Shown here piece by piece: positions 59,089 to 64,000 of a DNA stretch of 64,000 bases. The notes below the pieces were generated by a model. That model searched no databases and had not been told where the DNA came from. It worked only from the letters and a program-made list of their open reading frames with translations. The translations under genes and the position numbers were made by a program. Each line of letters begins with the position of its first letter. Positions within the stretch are counted from its first letter, which is position 1. The stretch lies in assembly GCF_964340395.1 (NCBI RefSeq), contig NC_135568.1:9144276-9208275 (forward strand), written 5' to 3'. Source of the DNA: Glandiceps talaboti. Lineage: Eukaryota; Hemichordata; Enteropneusta; Spengelidae.

Positions 59089-59854
59089 TACCATATTGAT
59101 GAGCTCATTTACATATACGAAAGCTTTTATCAATTTTCTCATTACAATATGATACATAACCAATTATTAGATCAAATTAAAGTGTGTACTTTGAAACCAA
59201 ATATACTATAAACTTGAAAATGTTTGCTAAAGACTTTGTTTTGTTTATTTTATTTGAAACAAAAAACATGAAAATAAGTAGTGGCTAAAATGCCTTCAAC
59301 ATAAACACAGTACACCAGGCCTACAAATTTGTAAACATTAGTCTTTTGGAGATAGTTGAAGACTAAAAATTGAAAAATGTTATAGTTGTGAAAATACCTA
59401 AGTTTTTCAGTATTATAGTAAATAAAAGACCCCCCCCCCCCCCCCATTCATTACTGATATTATAAAGACCAACTGAAATGACTTCTAGGAAGGTTTTACC
59501 TTCATTTTAAACTGTCAACCACACTTAGTATTTAGAGGAAGGCATACACATGTGTCTCATGATGCTGGCAGTGTGCCAAGGTGACGAATCGCTTAAGTTA
59601 CAGTTACAGATGTATGTATGGGTTTGATGGTTTCACCATAGGTGTTGTGGTGTCTGTGGTTTTTGTGGTCAGCTCTGTGTTTGACCCTGAAATGTTATTA
59701 CTGTACAGTTGTTTATTCTATTCAAGTCACTGTAGGATGTGTGAATGTTGAAATGAGATGTTGCAAAGGTCAAGAAGAGTTTAATATACGCTGAAAGAAG
59801 TAATCATTGGTTTCCTTAGAAAGGAATGTATGTGGTATAATGTTTGTGTATGTA
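59089..59854. other. unassigned stretch with a poly-C run
   Basis: Sixteen consecutive C at 59430-59445. No gene recognised. Confidence 0.45.
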
Positions 59855-60042
59855 TCATGCATGTGTGTGTGTGTGTGTGCATCCGTGCATGCGTACATGC
59901 ATGCATGCATGTGACGTGTGTGAGTGTGTGTGTATGTATGTATGTATGTGTGTATGTATGTATGTATGTATGTATGTGTGTATGTACATGTATGTATGTA
60001 TGTATGTATGTATGTATGTGTGTATGTATGTATGTGTGTATG

Positions 60043-60074
<32 letters not shown>

Positions 60075-60150
60075 TGTATGTATGTGTGTGTGCGTGCGTG
60101 CGTGTGTGCGTGCGTGCGTGCGTGCGTGTGTGTGTGTGTACTTGTGTGCA
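59855..60150. repeat. (ATGT)n / (GT)n / (GCGT)n compound microsatellite
   Basis: GT and GCAT words, then ATGT with periodic GTGT interruptions, then GCGT at about 60090-60126, then GT and CACACACA. The GCGT block introduces many CpG sites. Confidence 0.97.
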
Positions 60151-61611
60151 CACACAACACCTATCAAATAAATTTATTGTTACATTATGCCCAGGATTGC
60201 TTTTTCTTAACATCTCTGATAATAGCGAGGACACAGTGAGGGTAACTTTAAAAATGAAATATCATATTGTTTCAGCACATACAGAAACTATGGTTTCTGG
60301 TATGATATGCAGCCAAATTGTATGCTGTCTTTACAGACAATGACACTAAATGGAAATTGAATGTATTGATGTACATGATGTAATTTTCATAGCTATCACT
60401 TCTAAAGGGCTCTATCAAATATAGGTATAATTCTACACAGACTTCATTTTAACAACTATCCACTGCTTAGCTGTGCTAATGAATTGTGACAGTATAATAC
60501 ATAGATCATAATTAGTAAATCAAATGTACTGAGGTTTGATAATTAATTGACAATAAAGTTATATATCCCTAGATATTACAAATTATACAGATAATTGGTG
60601 AAGGTATTTGATAATAGCAATTATAGTGCTGTAAAAAATGCCAGGAGATTTCAAGTAGATTTTATCTACAATAATGATACTAAATCTGGGATTGGCTTAA
60701 GGATTAAGGATTAATATTTAGGTGTCAAAGACAGTGGTCCTGAATACTTAAAATAATCCTAGGTAATCCCACAGATATAGTAGTACTAAGTCAAGAACCT
60801 GGAACTGATTTGTGGGCCTTTATCAAAACTCGCTTTCCACATCCCAGTATTTCAGTTTTTTAAATGTCTTGTTGATGAGTCCACTGAGACGATAAGTCAG
60901 GAACCTCATGAACCAGGGATTGAATCATGGGCCTTTATCAGCTTTTGAAACATCTTGTTATTGGACTGTCATAACGTAGGACTATCAGTTATAGTTGTAA
61001 TGATTAATTACTACAAATCTGATGAAATTTTTGAACAGATGTGGACGACAAACCAATATACTTTGGGACAGATACGAAGGCAGACTTCAGTAATTTATAT
61101 TAATGAGCCTCTACTATGATGAACTCTTGTCATCTCATGTAGCATAGTTACTTGTTACTTACTGCCAAAATTCTCAATATTGTTAATTTTGTAGATTTTA
61201 CATAATTTGTGTTATGAATGATTTTGAGGACATATTTAGAACGAAAAAATTCATCACGTTATTATGAATAACAAAGATATAAAATTGATGTATATTTAGT
61301 GAACAGATGTGATGATGGTACCACTAAAGTTTGATAGCCTCATATATTATATATCACTATAACAAGATCTATAATTGCCAGATGTCCAATATTGGGTAAT
61401 TTGAATAACCATGAATATTTCATAGCCATAATTTAAAAATCATATTTCCCATAGGTGGCTGAGTTTTATGCAAATTCTGCTCTATAAAGTTATGAACTCT
61501 CTAGTGAGTATATTGAAATATATACTTTGTCAGCATTTTTATATAGATTTAGAATCAAGTTTAAACAGAGAGAAGGAAATCTGTAAACTTTCAAGTATAT
61601 TTATTCATGTA
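60151..61611. other. unassigned stretch with a two-copy repeat
   Basis: AAGTCA-GAACCT-AAC and GTGGGCCTTTATCA or ATGGGCCTTTATCA recur at about 60788-60830 and 60895-60940, a diverged tandem pair of about 110 bp. A faint 74-bp-like fragment is at 60640-60675. No gene. Confidence 0.4.
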
Positions 61612-61692
61612 TTATAATTTCAATACCAGATTTACCACATTTCCCCCGTTCTGTTACTGGTTTTCCCTCAACCTTAGCAAAAACACTGGCTA
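61612..61692 (+). repeat. isolated monomer of the 74-bp family
   Basis: AATACCAGATTTACCACATT, TCCCCCGTTCTGTTACTGGT, TTTCCCTCAACCTTAGCAAA and AACACTGG closely match the order seen at 38340-38405 and the 74-bp arrays. Confidence 0.6.
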
Positions 61693-62279
61693 CTACACAC
61701 GTGTACAATGTATATCATGATAGAGATTGGCTAACTATTTCATTTTGAATATATATTCTTTTAACTTTGGTCTTAGACAAGATACAAACCAAAAAAGTTG
61801 TGAGTAGTCCTGTAACAGGTTGAAATCATGATTGCGTTGAGGGCACTGATTTTAGGGTGCGGACCAAAAAATCAATTTCATTGGCTATTGCACCTTATTA
61901 TGTGTACTGTGATACATAAATACATTTATACACAGGTCATTAGAAACTGTTCAATAAGTCATTACATGTAGCAAAATAATTTCAAAGAACTTTCCAGTTG
62001 CTGCTTGTGTACAAAAATATAGTAATGCAACTATACAGCGTTGTGGTCTTGGAATCTTAGTTGTGACAGTCCTATTGTCAGGATGTGTACATACCATGGA
62101 TGTACTGACATGTGGTGATAAACCCAGATGGTGATACACTCTCTCAGAGTTGTGGTGTGACCCCTAATAAGGTCACTACTGGAATTTAAAAATGTCGTCA
62201 AATTAGTTTAGAAGTAAAGATCACTATAAAATTAGCTATGTAAAGGTCTAACCTTGTGGTTTACTGGATGACAGACATA
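61693..62279. other. unassigned stretch
   Basis: Nothing recognised. Confidence 0.4.
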
Positions 62280-63105
62280 AACCACAGATTGAGATGATGC
62301 ATATACATTTTGTAGCTATGTCCACACTTACAGAGATGATACATCTAGCTATGTCCACACTTACAGAGATGATACATCTAGCTATGTACAGATCTAACCT
62401 TGTGGTTTACTGGCTGGCAGACATAAACCATAGATTGAGATGATATATCTAGCTATGTCCACACTTACAGAGATGATGCATCTAGCTATGTTCACACTTA
62501 CAGAGATGATGCATCTAGCTATGTAAAGGTGTAACCGTGGTTTACTGGATGACAGACTTAAACCACAGATTGAGATGATATATCTAGCTATGTCCACACT
62601 TACAGAGATGATACATCTAGCTATGTACAGATCTAACCTTGTGGTTTACTGGCTGGCAGGCTTAACCACAGATTGAGATGATGTATCTAGCTATGTCCAC
62701 ACTTACAGAGATGATACATCTAGCTATGTCCACACTTACAGAGATGATACATCTAGCTATGTAAAGGTGTAACCGTGGTTTACTGGTTGACAGACATAAA
62801 CCACAGATTGAGATGATATATAGCTATGTCCACACTTACAGAGATGATACATCTAGCTATGTTCACACTTACAGAGATGATGCATCTAGCTATGTAAAGG
62901 TGTAACCGTGGTTTACTGGCTGGCAGACTTAAACCATAGATTGAGATGATATATCTAGCTATGTTCACACTTACAGAGATGATACATCTAGCTATGTCCA
63001 CACTTACAGAGATGATGCATCTAGCTATGTCCACACTTACAGAGATGATACATCTAGCTGTGTTCACACTTACAGAGATGATACACCTAGCAATGTTCAC
63101 ACTTT
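62280..63105. repeat. 33-bp minisatellite with a higher-order spacer
   Basis: The unit GAGATGATACATCTAGCTAT then GTCCACACTTACA is 33 bp. Every two to four units a longer insert (AAGGTGTAACCGTGGTTTAC, TGG, ATGACAGACATAAACCACAG, ATT) interrupts, at about 62395, 62525, 62635, 62765 and 62900. Because 33 is a multiple of three, the minus strand reads as 11-residue peptide repeats (up to 125 codons). This is an artefact unless expression is shown. Confidence 0.95.
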
Positions 63106-63114
63106 TAAAATACT

Positions 63115-63331
63115 GAGGGGTTACCGTTTTTAAAGGGAAAGTATATCTTGAATTCATTATGTTTAATAAAAAAACTTGGATTTTAGTTGAGAGAAAATGT
63201 GTTGGATTTTATTTATTTTCATCTGTGATCAATACCAGCTCTGCAGTGATAAGGGAAAGTGAATCAAATCCACACATTTTATTGTGATATCCAAGTTTTA
63301 ATTAAACATAGTGAATTCATTAGGTAACCTC
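63115..63331. mobile_element. 217-bp foldback element
   Basis: GAGGGGTTACC at the left faces GGTAACCTC at the right. The long arms TTGAATTCATTATGTTTAAT, AAAAAAACTTGGA and AAAATGTGTTGGATTT are mirrored by AAATCCACACATTTT, TCCAAGTTTTAATTAAACAT and AGTGAATTCATTA. It lies directly after the 33-bp array. No target duplication is certain. Confidence 0.82.
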
Positions 63332-64000
63332 ATTTTAGCTAATATATTTAGCTAAATACAAAAACTTGATCACCCATGTATACAAAAAAATATTTTGAAA
63401 AATCATGATGTAAGGGTGCATATAAATAGGGGTCAGATTAAGATGACACTCATTATGCTAGATGACTTTGACCATGTAACATGCTCACAGAGCTCATAGT
63501 GTCTAAGAAACTGCCATTTTAGAGAGTATTACAGATTTGTTACCTCCTAATGTTGGATGAATATTCAATTAAGAAATCGCTTACTGTATTTTTGAATATA
63601 CATGTAGTTGTGTTTGGGCACTGTATGCATGAAATGTTGGCTTGATAGACATTGAAAACTTCAAAGTGTTGAGACATTGACCTAGGATTAAAAATTAAAA
63701 ATTAGCCCTTTAAGGAATTATTTGGATACTACTCAGGCAATTAAGGTGTTGGTTTATTAAGATTGGCACAAACTGAAACTGCTGCCAACATAAAAACAAA
63801 TGCATCATAAGTCTCAACCGTTGAGGGCGCTGTTGCATGCCTGAGTGACACTCTAAAAGTCGCTCTTTAAAAGGGAAAGTTGAGAAAATCAAAATCAAGT
63901 GAGATGGCTCCAAGTATTGTGATTCACAATGTAAATTCGTCACTGTATTTAAATGATCAAAAAAATTATTTGGCAAATCTGCGAAACGTGTCACAGATCT
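63332..64000. other. unassigned stretch to window end
   Basis: GAGGGCGCTGTTGCATGC at about 63823. A 94-codon minus frame at 63710-63994 has no recognisable domain. Nothing else is seen. Confidence 0.4.

Noticed and set aside
62780-63157. 125-codon minus frame with an 11-residue Ile-Ala-Arg-Cys-Ile-Ile-Ser-Val-Ser-Val repeat
   Set aside because: A 33-bp tandem unit keeps frame by arithmetic. There is no start context, signal peptide or unique flanking coding sequence.

Overview
This is eukaryotic, almost certainly metazoan, nuclear DNA. It is strongly AT-rich and packed with tetranucleotide and dinucleotide microsatellites (ATGT, ATGC, GT, GA, AGAC, GATT, AAC). It also carries minisatellites, short inverted-repeat transposons, tRNA-headed SINEs and fragments of non-LTR retrotransposons. 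The abundance of ATGT arrays and of the octamer TACATGTA suggests a marine invertebrate such as a mollusc, hemichordate, cephalochordate or other lophotrochozoan. The sequence alone does not let me choose among these. Nothing looks bacterial, organellar or viral.

I found no host protein-coding gene that I can support. The only recognisable coding sequence is the 3' part of a non-LTR retrotransposon reverse transcriptase at 49056-50222 on the minus strand. It is truncated next to the catalytic YxDD region and has a short tandem-repeat tail. A second, much shorter LINE 3' end lies at 58863-59088. Most other open frames are microsatellites or minisatellites read as protein. The window is best read as a gene desert or the inside of a very large intron.

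Layout. 0-5 kb: foldback element copy A, ATGT/ATGC array, 54-bp satellite. 5-16 kb: a dense cluster of small DNA transposons, including a 182-bp inverted-repeat element with a perfect 9-bp target duplication, a SINE interrupted by a 96-bp element with its own 9-bp duplication, a 180-bp foldback, two related inverted-repeat elements and foldback copies B-D. 16-25 kb: degenerate minisatellites, a 44-bp array, a second full SINE, foldback copies E and F, and an inverted 74-bp array. 25-38 kb: foldback copy G, a PIF/Harbinger-like element, further microsatellites, 68-bp and 74-bp arrays and a G-quadruplex-prone tract. 38-45 kb: copy H, an element with inverted ends around a higher-order tandem core, and 61-bp and 68-bp arrays that nearly abut. 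45-59 kb: long unassigned stretches, the LINE fragment, a GA/ATGT compound array, the second Harbinger-like copy and an AAC array. 59-64 kb: ATGT array, 33-bp array and a terminal foldback.

The main biological content is therefore repeat biology: self-complementary elements whose partial copies mostly break near the palindrome centre, transposon-like units carrying variable tandem cores, and minisatellite monomers dispersed in both orientations over about 40 kb. Separately, four perfect AGGTCAAAGGTCA nuclear-receptor half-site pairs plus one GGGTCAAAGTTCA are scattered through the window.
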